Assembly (NCBI RefSeq): GCF_011300875.1
Contig: NZ_CP049862.1
Span: forward strand, 2,480,001 to 2,544,000
Source of the DNA: Sanguibacter sp. HDW7
GTDB lineage: Bacteria > Actinomycetota > Actinomycetes > Actinomycetales > Cellulomonadaceae
Reading direction: 5' to 3'
DNA length: 64,000 nt
Shown: one piece after another, positions 50,648 through 58,853 of the stretch
How positions within the stretch are numbered: the first letter of the stretch is position 1
Layout: every line of letters starts with the position of its first letter
Notes under the pieces: model-generated
Database searches by the model: none
What the model was told of the DNA's origin: nothing
What the model saw: the letters and a program-made list of their open reading frames with translations, nothing else
Made by a program: the position numbers and the translations under genes

Positions 50648-52888
50648 ATGGCGGACGAATCGGGTTGCGACGCACGTGACCGCAGAAGCGCTCCCCCACT
50701 CGAGGGCCACGAGGCCTGGGTGGCGGAGGGGCTCCGCCTGCGCGAGGTCCAGGACCTCGTCCTGCGCGTCGTCGAAGAGGCCGAACGCACCATCCGGACC
50801 GCCTCGGCCATGAAGGCCCGCGCTCTCTCGCACCTCGGCGTCCTCGCGGACCAGGAGGCGGCTCACGCCGAGCGCGTCGACGACGTCGCGCTCGCGTCGT
50901 CGCGCGCGGTCGAGGCCGCGCACAGATCGGGCATCGCCGAGGTCGCGACCGCGCTCCATATGCCCGAGGGGACGGTGCGACGTGCCTGGGAGGACGCACG
51001 GACGGCCACGGAGGAGCACCCCGCACTGTGGCGGGCGCTCCTCGACGGACACGTCTCTGAGCGCCACGTCCGCGTCGCCCTCGAGGAGCTCACGACACTG
51101 CCCGTCGCGGCGCGCGGACCGCTCGAGGCCGAGATCCTCGCGAAGGCCCCCAACGTGACAGCAGCAAGCCTCCAGGTCTTCGCCCGGCGTCGCCGCGAGC
51201 TGCGGCACCCGGAGTCGGTCGACGTGCGGCACCGGCGGGCGCGGGCCAGCAGGCATGTGCTCCTCGCACCGCCCCGCGACGGCATGTCGACGCTCACCGC
51301 GCACCTGCCCGCCGTCGCTGCGCACGCGATCTACAACCGCTGCACCGACGCCGCGATGGCCGTGCAGGCTCCCGACGACCCCCGCACGCTCACCCAGCTG
51401 CGGGCCGACGCCTTCATGGCGTACGCGCTCGCCGACGGGGCACTGCTCGTGACCGGCTCCGGCACGCCTCGCCCCTCAGCAGGTCCCAGCACCGACACGC
51501 ACGGCGCTGATCTTGCCCTCACAGACACAAGCGGCGCCGACGGCAGCAGCGGCAGCGGCAGCGGCAGCGGCAGCGGCAGCGGCAGCGGCAGCGGCAGCGG
51601 CAGCGGCAGCGGCAGCGTAGGCGTTCAGGGCCACGGCGCGGCGGGCGACGCTGCTGCGAGCAATGCGGCTCCGGGCAGCGAAACACAAGGCCGCGGGGCG
51701 CAAGAACGCGACAGACGGATGCTCGAGGCCGCCTACGTCGAGTCGCTCGGCGACGACGACGCCCACGCCGCATCGGCTGCGTGCGACATCGACATCTACG
51801 GGATCGTCCCGACTGTCGCAGTGCTCGTCCCGGTGGACTGGCTCGCGGACGACGCGGCCACGACGGCTACATGCACGGCCCACCGACGTGCAGCCGGGGC
51901 TCCCCCGGACGGCACGTTGCACGATGGAGCGTTGCAGCACGATGGTGCGTTGAGCGATGGCGCGCTGCAGGACGGTTCGGCCGACCACTTCGAACCGCCG
52001 GACGACCCTGTCCAGCACAGCAACCGGCGCGCCAAACGCCTCGTGCCCATTCCCGTGGGCGAGATCGTCGGGGCCGGACCGATCGACCGCGAGGCAGCCC
52101 GGGCGCTCGTCGCCCAGAGCTCTTCGCTCCGGAGGATCCTCACCGACCCTCACACCGGTGTGCCGCTCGACATGTCCCGCTCGACCTACAGAGTCCCCGC
52201 GCACCTGCGCGCCTTCACCCAGCTGCGCGACGCGACGTGCAGGTTCCCGTCGTGCCGTCGCCGCGCCGAGGCGTGCGACCTCGACCACGTCGAGGCCTGG
52301 GAGGAAGGAGGGGCGACGTCCGCGTCGAACCTCGCCCACCTGTGCCGCATGCACCACCGCCTCAAGCACGCCGGCGCATGGTCGGTCCAGGTTGTCGATG
52401 ACGCCCGGGCCACAAGACTGCGCGACGCCCTCAGAGCAGACGAGGCTCGTGGGGCTGGCAGCGCTGGCCTCCCGGGCCATCCGGGCCACACGGGCCGCGA
52501 CGGCGTTGGTTGTGAGAGCGCCGACTGTGACAGCGTCGGCCGCGACGGGCAGCACGGGCGCCCAGGTGGACGGCTCACTCCGTCGACGCTCCGGTGGACG
52601 TCGCCCACGGGACGGACAAGCACGACCCGCGCCTCGCTCGATCCGACCTTCGACGACGCGCCCAAGAAGCGAGCATCCGAGGAACGCACGTCCAAGGAAC
52701 ACCTGTCCATGGAACGCGCGTCCGAGGGACAGGCGTCCGAAGAACACGTGTCCGAGGGACACGTGTCCGAAGACCGCGCGTCCGAAGAACGTCCTGCCGC
52801 CTCGGGCCCACCGGCGACCCCGGCGGCCCCGGACTCACCGGCGACCCCGGCCTCGCCGGACTCGCCAAGTACCGATGTCCCGTTCTGA
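50648..52888 (+). CDS. DUF222/HNH endonuclease (13E12-type), SOS-controlled
   Basis: A 746-residue member of the 13E12/DUF222 family. The N-terminal DUF222 region is helical (about 1-265). The HNH nuclease lies near 510-580: CRFPSCRRRAEACDLDHVEAW, then SNLAHLCRMHHRLKH, with Cys pairs for zinc and the His/Asn/His nuclease residues. Three low-complexity stretches interrupt it: a Gly-Ser run (about 295-325), a DGAL/HDGAL run near 430 and a Ser/Glu-rich tail made of 15-bp repeats. ATG 50648 is leaderless and next to a LexA box, so induction by DNA damage is expected, as for some mycobacterial 13E12 genes. Homing, repair or recombination role unresolved. Confidence 0.88.
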   Translation: MADESGCDARDRRSAPPLEGHEAWVAEGLRLREVQDLVLRVVEEAERTIRTASAMKARALSHLGVLADQEAAHAERVDDVALASSRAVEAAHRSGIAEVATALHMPEGTVRRAWEDARTATEEHPALWRALLDGHVSERHVRVALEELTTLPVAARGPLEAEILAKAPNVTAASLQVFARRRRELRHPESVDVRHRRARASRHVLLAPPRDGMSTLTAHLPAVAAHAIYNRCTDAAMAVQAPDDPRTLTQLRADAFMAYALADGALLVTGSGTPRPSAGPSTDTHGADLALTDTSGADGSSGSGSGSGSGSGSGSGSGSGSGSVGVQGHGAAGDAAASNAAPGSETQGRGAQERDRRMLEAAYVESLGDDDAHAASAACDIDIYGIVPTVAVLVPVDWLADDAATTATCTAHRRAAGAPPDGTLHDGALQHDGALSDGALQDGSADHFEPPDDPVQHSNRRAKRLVPIPVGEIVGAGPIDREAARALVAQSSSLRRILTDPHTGVPLDMSRSTYRVPAHLRAFTQLRDATCRFPSCRRRAEACDLDHVEAWEEGGATSASNLAHLCRMHHRLKHAGAWSVQVVDDARATRLRDALRADEARGAGSAGLPGHPGHTGRDGVGCESADCDSVGRDGQHGRPGGRLTPSTLRWTSPTGRTSTTRASLDPTFDDAPKKRASEERTSKEHLSMERASEGQASEEHVSEGHVSEDRASEERPAASGPPATPAAPDSPATPASPDSPSTDVPF
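51551..51616 (+). repeat. 6-bp tandem repeat GGCAGC in the HNH gene
   Basis: Eleven identical units encode alternating Gly-Ser between the DUF222 and HNH parts. Confidence 0.95.
52673..52792 (+). repeat. 15-bp tandem repeat in the HNH gene tail
   Basis: Eight in-frame 15-bp units encode five-residue blocks of the type ASEE(R/H), giving a charged disordered tail before the final Pro/Ala-rich end. Confidence 0.85.
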
Positions 52889-53013
52889 CCGCGGCTGGTC
52901 ATTACCGAGCACGACCGACGGTCCTGGACCGAGACAGGCGAACGCCTCGCCTCCTGGAACACCGCGAGACGCTTATCCCCAGGAGAGTCGTGGTCGCACT
53001 GCTTCCGGGAACG

Positions 53014-53047
53014 CCTCAGGGGCGGCCCGGACGGACCGCCCCTGAGG
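53014..53047. terminator. Terminator hairpin between the HNH and FKBP genes
   Basis: Twelve-base perfect arms around a ten-base loop, 22 bp before the FKBP stop on the minus strand; it serves both convergent genes. Confidence 0.7.
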
Positions 53048-53068
53048 GGAAGAGCTGCGAGCCGAGGC

Positions 53069-53470
53069 TCAGTTGGTGCCGAGGATGTCGACGACGAAGA
53101 CGAGGATGTCGTCGCCACCGATGCCGGCCTGCGGCACGCCGCGCGAGCCGTAGCCGTGGTGCGGCGGGATCGACAGGAGGACGCGCGAGCCGATCTGCTT
53201 GCCGACGAGGCCCTGGTCCCAGCCGCCGATGACGCGGCCGATGCCGATGGGGAAGTCGATCGCGGAGCCGCGGTCGTAAGAGTTGTCGAAGACGTGTCCG
53301 CCCCACGTCTGGCCGAGGTAGTTGACGACGATGTTGTCGCCGGCCTCGATGGTGTCGCCCGTGCCCTGGACGAGGACCTGGACCTCGAGCTCGGCCGGAG
53401 CCTCGGTGTCGGGGAAGGTCAGCACCGGCTTGTCGCCGAAGCCGCCGGATGCCTGGGGAAGGGTAGCCAC
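53069..53470 (-). CDS. FKBP-type peptidyl-prolyl isomerase
   Basis: A single FKBP domain of 133 residues without signal peptide, so probably cytosolic. Family features are VQVLVQGTGDTIEAGDNIVV, NYLGQTWGGHVFDNSYDRG, the active-site strand FPIGIGRVIGGWDQGLVG and IPPHHGYGSRG. It catalyses cis-trans proline isomerisation during folding. GTG 53470 (MATLPQASGGFG) is preceded by AGAGG at nine bases; the frame extends upstream but the extra residues are not family sequence. Confidence 0.92.
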   Translation of the reverse strand: MATLPQASGGFGDKPVLTFPDTEAPAELEVQVLVQGTGDTIEAGDNIVVNYLGQTWGGHVFDNSYDRGSAIDFPIGIGRVIGGWDQGLVGKQIGSRVLLSIPPHHGYGSRGVPQAGIGGDDILVFVVDILGTN

Positions 53471-53690
53471 GGTGTCGAACCTCTCGTCGTGGTGGGGCCT
53501 CGCGGTCGCGGGGCCTCGGTCAAGGGTAGTAGGCGCGGCGGCGGTCCACACGCGCGGAACTCACGGGCAGGACGACGGCCCCCACACCACAAGCACACCG
53601 GCAGGGCGACGGGCCCCACGCCATAAGCACGCCGGCGGGGCGACGTTCCGGCTCTCGAACGGCTCGAGCCCGGGCCCGGCCGGCACGCAG

Positions 53691-53728
53691 CGACGCGGGC
53701 GCCCCGGAGATCCGGGACGCCCGCGTCG
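53691..53728 (-). terminator. Hairpin after the Bax-inhibitor-1 gene
   Basis: Eleven-base perfect outer arms with an inner CCGG pairing, 20 bp beyond the stop of the minus-strand gene. Two 30-bp GCACACCGGC-like words (53595-53650) follow. Confidence 0.6.
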
Positions 53729-53748
53729 GAAGTGCTGGTGAGCGAAGG

Positions 53749-54582
53749 TCAGTCGCGACCGGAGAGGATCGCGAAGATGCGCAGGAACTCGACGTAGAGC
53801 CAGACGAGCGTGACGACGAGGCCGAACGCGAAGGTCCAGGCGAGGTTGCGCGGGACGCCGACCTCGACACCGTGCTTGATCTGCTCGAAGTCCATGACGA
53901 GCGAGTAGGAAGCGAGGAGCACCGCGACAGCACCGATGATGACACCGAGCGGGAGGCCGGCGATCGAGACGTCGGAGCGCATGCCCCACGCGCTGTCCGT
54001 CGCGCCGAAGAGCATCATGCCGAGGTTGACGAGCGAGAATGCCGCGTAGGAGATCATCGCGATGAAGAACATCTTCGTGAGCTTGGGCGACGTGCGGAGC
54101 TTGCCGCTCTTGAAGCCGACGAGCACGACGCCGAACGTCACGACGGTCGCGATGAGCGCCTGCATGGCGACGCCCGGGTAGATCGTGTCGAGGAACACCG
54201 AGAGGCCCCCGAGGAACACGCCCTGGGCGGCCGCGTAGCCCATGATGAGCGCGGGGCTCGGGGTGCGCTTGAAGATGTTGACGAGTGCCAGGACGAAGCC
54301 GACGATCGCGCCACCGATGTAGAGGCCCGGCATCGAGGGCGACAGCTGCCACGAGACGGCGGCCGCGATGACGACGAGGGCGAGGAGCCCACCGGTCTTG
54401 ACGATGACGTCGTCGTACGTGAGCCGGTTCGTCTGCACGGGCGACGCCGACGGCTGCGCGTACATGTTCTCGAGCGTCGCGGCGGAGGCCGCGGTGCCGT
54501 AGTCGTAGCCCTGGGCCTGGTTCCCGCGCTGCTGCACGGGGTCCCGGAAGGCCCGGCTCGACGTGAAGACGGGGTTGCTCAC
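53749..54582 (-). CDS. Bax inhibitor-1/YccA-family membrane protein
   Basis: A 277-residue protein: about 60 polar Gln/Tyr/Ser-rich residues (QQRGNQAQGYDYGTAASAAT), then seven helices. Conserved family sequence includes YAAAQGVFLGGLSVFLD, FFIAMISYAAFSLVNLGMML and the last helix ending near VEFLRIFAILSGRD with the Asp pair used in pH-gated calcium leak by BsYetJ relatives. Ion leak in this organism is inferred. GTG 54582 has AGGAGG five bases ahead. Confidence 0.92.
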   Translation of the reverse strand: MSNPVFTSSRAFRDPVQQRGNQAQGYDYGTAASAATLENMYAQPSASPVQTNRLTYDDVIVKTGGLLALVVIAAAVSWQLSPSMPGLYIGGAIVGFVLALVNIFKRTPSPALIMGYAAAQGVFLGGLSVFLDTIYPGVAMQALIATVVTFGVVLVGFKSGKLRTSPKLTKMFFIAMISYAAFSLVNLGMMLFGATDSAWGMRSDVSIAGLPLGVIIGAVAVLLASYSLVMDFEQIKHGVEVGVPRNLAWTFAFGLVVTLVWLYVEFLRIFAILSGRD

Positions 54583-54775
54583 TGTTCCTCCTGGCAGTCG
54601 TGACAGGCCGGTCGGTCGTCCGGGCTGCTTGCGTTGATGCGCGTCCTGTGGGTGGAACGCACGCGGGTCGCACTTCGTTCCCGCTCGTCCCGACATATGC
54701 GGGACGAGGATCAGCATGCCAGGGACGACGGACATCGGGCGACGGACATCGGGACGATGCCCGCGACGTCGCCGG

Positions 54776-54849
54776 TGCCCCCGGTGGGACTCGAACCCAC
54801 ACTGCGTCGGGTTTAAGCCGACTGCCTCTGCCGGTTGGGCTACGGGGGC
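54776..54849 (-). tRNA. tRNA-Leu (UAA), short variable loop
   Basis: Read on the minus strand the 74 bases fold as a cloverleaf: seven-pair acceptor GCCCCCG with CGGGGGC, a three-pair D stem plus a C-A mismatch, anticodon stem GTCGG/CCGAC with loop CTTAAAC (anticodon TAA), a five-base variable loop and T arm GTGGG-TTCGAGT-CCCAC. The discriminator is A, and CCA is not encoded. Leucine tRNAs normally have a long variable arm, so this class I shape with a Leu anticodon is unusual. Confidence 0.85.
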
Positions 54850-54903
54850 GCTGGGCCTGGCCGGCGCAGCACGCACGATCGTCCCACGGAACAGGTCACA
54901 CCC

Positions 54904-54919
54904 GCTGGTCTAGACCAGC
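54904..54919 (+). promoter_or_regulatory. DasR-responsive element (dre) upstream of ptsH
   Basis: GCTGGTCTAGACCAGC is a perfect palindrome matching the DasR consensus ACTGGTCTAGACCACT at 13 of 16 positions. It lies 15 bp before TAGGAT (54935-54940), the probable -10, so DasR binding would cover the -35 region. Confidence 0.85.
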
Positions 54920-54977
54920 GGAGCGAAAGTCGCCTAGGATCGGCAGGACACAAGAACCGGAGCGAAGGAGCTCGACC

Positions 54978-55244
54978 ATGGAACGTACCGTCACCGTCGC
55001 GATTCTCGAGGGCCTGCACGCCCGCCCCGCCGCGATGTTCGTCCAGGAGGCCGGCAAGCAGCCCGTGCCCGTGACGATCTCGCGCGGCGAGGACGAGCCC
55101 GTCGACGCCGCCTCGATCCTCGGCGTCATGACGCTCGGCGCCGCTGCCGGCGAGGTCGTCACGCTCCGCACCGAGGGCGACGGGCCCGACGACGTCGCCG
55201 CGATCGACGCGCTCGAGGCCTTCCTCAGCCAGGAGACCATCTGA
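54978..55244 (+). CDS. ptsH: PTS phosphocarrier protein HPr
   Basis: Carries phosphate from EI to EIIA. The 88 residues have the active site GLHARPA with His14 and a Ser at 46 in the region phosphorylated by HPr kinase in Firmicutes (AASILGVMTLGA); no such kinase is expected here. AAGGAG lies nine bases before ATG 54978. It stands alone on the plus strand, convergent with ptsI, and is controlled through the dre site upstream. Confidence 0.95.
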   Translation: MERTVTVAILEGLHARPAAMFVQEAGKQPVPVTISRGEDEPVDAASILGVMTLGAAAGEVVTLRTEGDGPDDVAAIDALEAFLSQETI

Positions 55245-55363
55245 GCCGCAGCATCGCTGCACGCCTGAACATCAGAGCTTCTGCGCACCAGAGCATCTGA
55301 GCGGCACGGGACCTGCACGGCCGGTGCGCGAGGCGCGCATCGCGTGCAGGACCAGCCGCAGCA

Positions 55364-55410
55364 CGACGACGGGGCCGGCGAGGAGAAGATCCTCGCCGGC
55401 CCCGTCGTCG
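55364..55410. terminator. 21-bp perfect hairpin between ptsH and ptsI
   Basis: Arms of 21 fully complementary bases with a five-base loop (GAAGA), midway between the convergent genes. TACTT follows on the plus strand. The strongest hairpin in the window. Confidence 0.8.
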
Positions 55411-55482
55411 TACTTCGAGTGCTGACCTGCTGAGACAACCGTCGGGCTGCCCGAGCCGTCAGGCCACAGAACCGTCGGGCCG

Positions 55483-57156
55483 CTAGAGCCCGAGCTCCGC
55501 GAGCGCCGGGATCCCGGCGCGGACGACTGACCTCGCCGCCACAGCATCGGGCTGCGCGAGCGCGAGCTGCGCGAGACTCTCGCACGTCGCGTGGTCGACG
55601 GACGCGAGCACCGCTGCGACGTCGGCGAGCGCGCGCGGCGTCATCGACAGCGACGTCACGCCGAGCCCGACGAGAACGACGGCGAGCGCCGGGTCGCCGG
55701 CAGCCTCGCCGCACACGCCGACGGGCGCCGAGCCAGCCGCTCCCCCGCGGCAGGTCGCCGAGACAAGCTGAAGCACAGCAGGCTGCCAGCCGGTCGAGAG
55801 ACCGGCGAGTGCCGCCGTCTCGCGGTCGGCCGCCATGCAGTACTGCGTGAGGTCGTTCGTGCCGATCGACGCGAACGACGCCCGGGCGAGGATGTGCTCG
55901 GACTGCAGCGCCGCGGCGGGCACCTCGACCATGACGCCAGCGGTCGTGAGGCCGTGGGCCGCGCAGCGGTCTACGAACTCCTCGGTCTCGGCGACGGTCG
56001 CGACCATGGGCGCCATGACCCACACGTCGGCGGTCTCGGCGGCTGCCGCCGCCGCGATCGCCTCGAGCTGACGCTCGAGCACGTCGGGGTGGTCGACGGC
56101 CGTGCGCAGGCCGCGCACCCCGAGCGCCGGGTTGGGCTCGTCGTCGGCCGTGACGTATGCGAGCGGCTTGTCGGCGCCCGCGTCGAGCGTGCGGATGACG
56201 ACCTTGCGGCCCGGGAACCTCGACAGGATCGTGCGATAGGCGTCGACCTGCTCCTCGACGCTCGGCTCGTCTGCGCGGCCGAGGAAGCAGAACTCGGTGC
56301 GGAAGAGGCCGACGCCCTCGGCGCCCGCCGTGACGGCCGCGTCGGCGCCCTGGGCGTCCGCGACGTTGGCGAGCAGCGCGACGGGATGGCCGTCGGACGT
56401 GCGCCCGTGGCCGTCGAACGTCCGCACGACGCCCGCGAGCGCCGCGACCGCGGCGACGTCGGCGTCCGACGGAGCGGTGTCGACGGTGCCCTCGGCGCCG
56501 TCGACGAGCACCGTCGTGCCGTCGGGGATGGCCGTCGCACCGGCGCACGCGACGATCGCGGGGATGCCGAGCGAGCGGGCGAGGATCGCGGTGTGCGACG
56601 TGGGGCCGCCCCCAGCCGTGACGATCGCGAGGACCTTCTCCGGGTCGAGCGTCGCCGTGTCGGCGGGCGCAAGGTCGGTCGCGGTGAGGACGAACGGCGA
56701 GCCCGGGTCGGGCACGCCCGGCGCGGGCAGGCCGCGCAGCGCGGCGACGATGCGGTCACGCACGTCACGCGCGTCGCGGGCACGCTCGGCCATCATGCCG
56801 CCGAGCCCCTCGAGCTGGACGGCGATCGCCTCGGCAGCGTCCCACACGGCACGCTCGGGGGTCGCCCCGTCGTCCGTGATGCGCTTTGCGGCACCCTTGG
56901 CGAGCGTCGGATCACCGGCCATCGCGGCCGTCACGGTGAGGACGTCGGCCGCCGCACCGTGGGCGCGTCCGGCCCGGTCGAAGAGGTCGGCCTGGACCGC
57001 CGAGACGGCGGTCGCGACCTGCGCGACCGCCGTCTCGGCGTCGATCCCGGCCGATCTGGGCGCCTGCGAGGGCTCAGGGACAGGGGCCGGCATCGCGTGC
57101 ACGACGCCGACGACCCGCCCAGGGCTCACAGGCACCCCGGTCAGCATCGAGGTCAT
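55483..57156 (-). CDS. ptsI: PTS enzyme I
   Basis: Phosphoenolpyruvate-protein phosphotransferase (557 aa) that starts the PTS cascade by passing phosphate from PEP to HPr. The phospho-His lies in GGGPTSHTAILARSLGIPAIV; the PEP-binding barrel shows GVGLFRTEFCFLGR, VVIRTLDAGADKPL, FASIGTNDLTQYCMAADRE and the Cys loop PVGVCGEAAGD. ATG 57156 overlaps the stop of the EIIC gene (ATGA), so EI is coupled to the sugar permease rather than to HPr. Confidence 0.96.
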   Translation of the reverse strand: MTSMLTGVPVSPGRVVGVVHAMPAPVPEPSQAPRSAGIDAETAVAQVATAVSAVQADLFDRAGRAHGAAADVLTVTAAMAGDPTLAKGAAKRITDDGATPERAVWDAAEAIAVQLEGLGGMMAERARDARDVRDRIVAALRGLPAPGVPDPGSPFVLTATDLAPADTATLDPEKVLAIVTAGGGPTSHTAILARSLGIPAIVACAGATAIPDGTTVLVDGAEGTVDTAPSDADVAAVAALAGVVRTFDGHGRTSDGHPVALLANVADAQGADAAVTAGAEGVGLFRTEFCFLGRADEPSVEEQVDAYRTILSRFPGRKVVIRTLDAGADKPLAYVTADDEPNPALGVRGLRTAVDHPDVLERQLEAIAAAAAAETADVWVMAPMVATVAETEEFVDRCAAHGLTTAGVMVEVPAAALQSEHILARASFASIGTNDLTQYCMAADRETAALAGLSTGWQPAVLQLVSATCRGGAAGSAPVGVCGEAAGDPALAVVLVGLGVTSLSMTPRALADVAAVLASVDHATCESLAQLALAQPDAVAARSVVRAGIPALAELGL

Positions 57157-58595
57157 GCAGTGTCACCCCCGGAGGTGGTCCTGCCCGCACCGCTCGTGGC
57201 CGCGCCACCGGTGGGGTCGTCCGCGACGAGCGCGGCCGTGTCGACACCCTCGACGCCCTCGTCCTCACGACCAGGGGTCTTGAGGTTCCACTTCGTGATG
57301 ACGAAGCGGAAGAGGAAGTAGTAGATGACCGCGAACACGAGGCCGACGACGACGATGCCGACCGGGTTCTCCGCGATGTTCCAGTTGAGGAGGAAGTCGA
57401 TCGCACCGGCCGAGAAGCCGAAGCCGGAACGCATCTCGAGCGCGTTGACGATCGCGAGCGACGCACCGGTGAGCACGGCGTGGATCGCGTAGAGCGGGTA
57501 GGCGACGTAGACGAACGCGAACTCGAGCGGCTCGGTGACACCCGTGACGAACGCGACGAGGGCAGCGGAGCCCATGATGCCCGCGATGACCTTGCGGTTC
57601 TGCGGCTTGGCCGTGTGGACGAACGCGAGGGCAGCGGCCGGCAGCGCGAACATCATGATCGGGAAGAAGCCGGCCTGGAACATGCCTGCGGTCGGGTCGC
57701 CCGCGAGGAAGCGCGGGATGTCGCCGTGGACGACGTTGCCGGCCGCGTTCGTGAAGTCACCGAACTGGAACCACGGCATCGAGTTGAGCAGGTGGTGGAG
57801 GCCGAAGGGCACGAGCAGGCGGTTGAGCGTTCCGAAGACGAAACCACCCACGACGGCCGAGCCGGTGACCCAGTCGCCGACCGCGGTGAACGCGGCGTCG
57901 AACGCCGGGTAGATGAAGGCGGCGAGGACGCCGATGAGGACGGCGGCACCGGCCGTGACGATCGGCACGAAGCGGCGACCGCCGAAGAACGCGAGGTACG
58001 CGGGGAGCTTGATGCGGTAGTACTTCTGGTAGAGCACCGCAGCCGTGAGGCCGATGACGATGCCACCGAGGACGCCGTAGTTGATGAGGGCCTGGGTGGG
58101 TGCCCCAGCCCCCGCGTCGACACCTGCTTGGACGAGCGCCGTGTAGTCGCCGCCCTGCGCGGCGGTGAGAGCCGCCGGGTCGACGCCCTTGAGCACGTCT
58201 CCTGACACGACGGCGTCAGGCTTGCCGAGGATGTAGGGCGACATCGCCTTCGTGACACCCGTGAAGACCAGGTAGCCGATGATCGCGGCGAGGCCCGTCG
58301 AGCCGTCGGACTTGCGCGCGTAGCCGATCGCGACACCGATCGCGAAGAGGATCGGCAGGTTGTCGAGGAGCGCGCCACCGGCGGCGGCAAGGACGGCAGC
58401 GACGGGAACGAGCCAGTCGGCGCTCTTGCCGAGGCCGTCGGCGCCGAGCATGTCGGGCTGGCCCAGTCGCAGGAGCAGCGCCGCTGCGGGCAGCGAGGCG
58501 ATGGGAAGCATGAGGGAACGTCCCACGCGCTGCAGCTGGGCGAAACCGGGAATGGTCCGCTTCGCGCGTGGGGCGGTCTGGTCGACCGTGGTCAT
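57153..58595 (-). CDS. PTS EIIC permease, N-acetylglucosamine/glucose type
   Basis: Membrane component (480 aa) that moves and phosphorylates the sugar. About ten helices follow a short N-terminus. Family strings include LMLPIASLPAAALLLRLGQ, ILFAIGVAIGYARKSDGSTG, LVPFGLHHLLNSMPWFQFG and GVTEPLEFAFVYVAYPLY. The C-terminus ends in a disordered tail with no EIIB domain, so EIIB is supplied by the separate genes at 59714 and 60050. The DasR context and similarity to NagE2 favour GlcNAc as substrate. ATG 58595 has AAGGAG five bases ahead and is divergent from dasR across two dre-like sites. Confidence 0.9.
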   Translation of the reverse strand: MTTVDQTAPRAKRTIPGFAQLQRVGRSLMLPIASLPAAALLLRLGQPDMLGADGLGKSADWLVPVAAVLAAAGGALLDNLPILFAIGVAIGYARKSDGSTGLAAIIGYLVFTGVTKAMSPYILGKPDAVVSGDVLKGVDPAALTAAQGGDYTALVQAGVDAGAGAPTQALINYGVLGGIVIGLTAAVLYQKYYRIKLPAYLAFFGGRRFVPIVTAGAAVLIGVLAAFIYPAFDAAFTAVGDWVTGSAVVGGFVFGTLNRLLVPFGLHHLLNSMPWFQFGDFTNAAGNVVHGDIPRFLAGDPTAGMFQAGFFPIMMFALPAAALAFVHTAKPQNRKVIAGIMGSAALVAFVTGVTEPLEFAFVYVAYPLYAIHAVLTGASLAIVNALEMRSGFGFSAGAIDFLLNWNIAENPVGIVVVGLVFAVIYYFLFRFVITKWNLKTPGREDEGVEGVDTAALVADDPTGGAATSGAGRTTSGGDTA

Positions 58596-58738
58596 GGCAC
58601 TCCTTCGGGTCACGTCGCGGCGAGGCATCGGTGCGTCGTCGGACGATGGTCGTGAGGTGGTTCGCGTGGAGCCTTGTGGTGCAGCGGCGGCGACCGTCGT
58701 CGGCCGTCCCCCAGGTCCTGGCGTAGAGTCGTGGGACA

Positions 58739-58754
58739 AGTTGTCTGGACCACT
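58739..58754. promoter_or_regulatory. dre-like site 1 between EIIC and dasR
   Basis: AGTTGTCTGGACCACT matches the DasR consensus ACTGGTCTAGACCACT at 13 of 16 positions. It lies 100 bp before dasR and 143 bp before the EIIC start on the other strand. Confidence 0.75.
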
Positions 58755-58763
58755 TGCCACCAC

Positions 58764-58779
58764 AGTGGTCTAGACATGA
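58764..58779. promoter_or_regulatory. dre-like site 2 between EIIC and dasR
   Basis: AGTGGTCTAGACATGA keeps the central TGGTCTAGAC of the consensus and matches 11 of 16 positions. With site 1 it lies centre to centre 25 bp apart. Confidence 0.65.
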
Positions 58780-58853
58780 TGATGTGTCAAGCGCTCCGAC
58801 GACGGAGTTCGCGTCCCGACGGAGGGACGACCGAGGGAGGGGGAAGCACCACC

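Noticed and set aside
50648-52888. DUF222/HNH gene as part of a mobile element (group I/II intron or phage)
   Set aside because: No intron folding, integrase, terminase or inverted repeats were seen, and the LexA-controlled solitary layout fits ordinary 13E12-type chromosomal genes.
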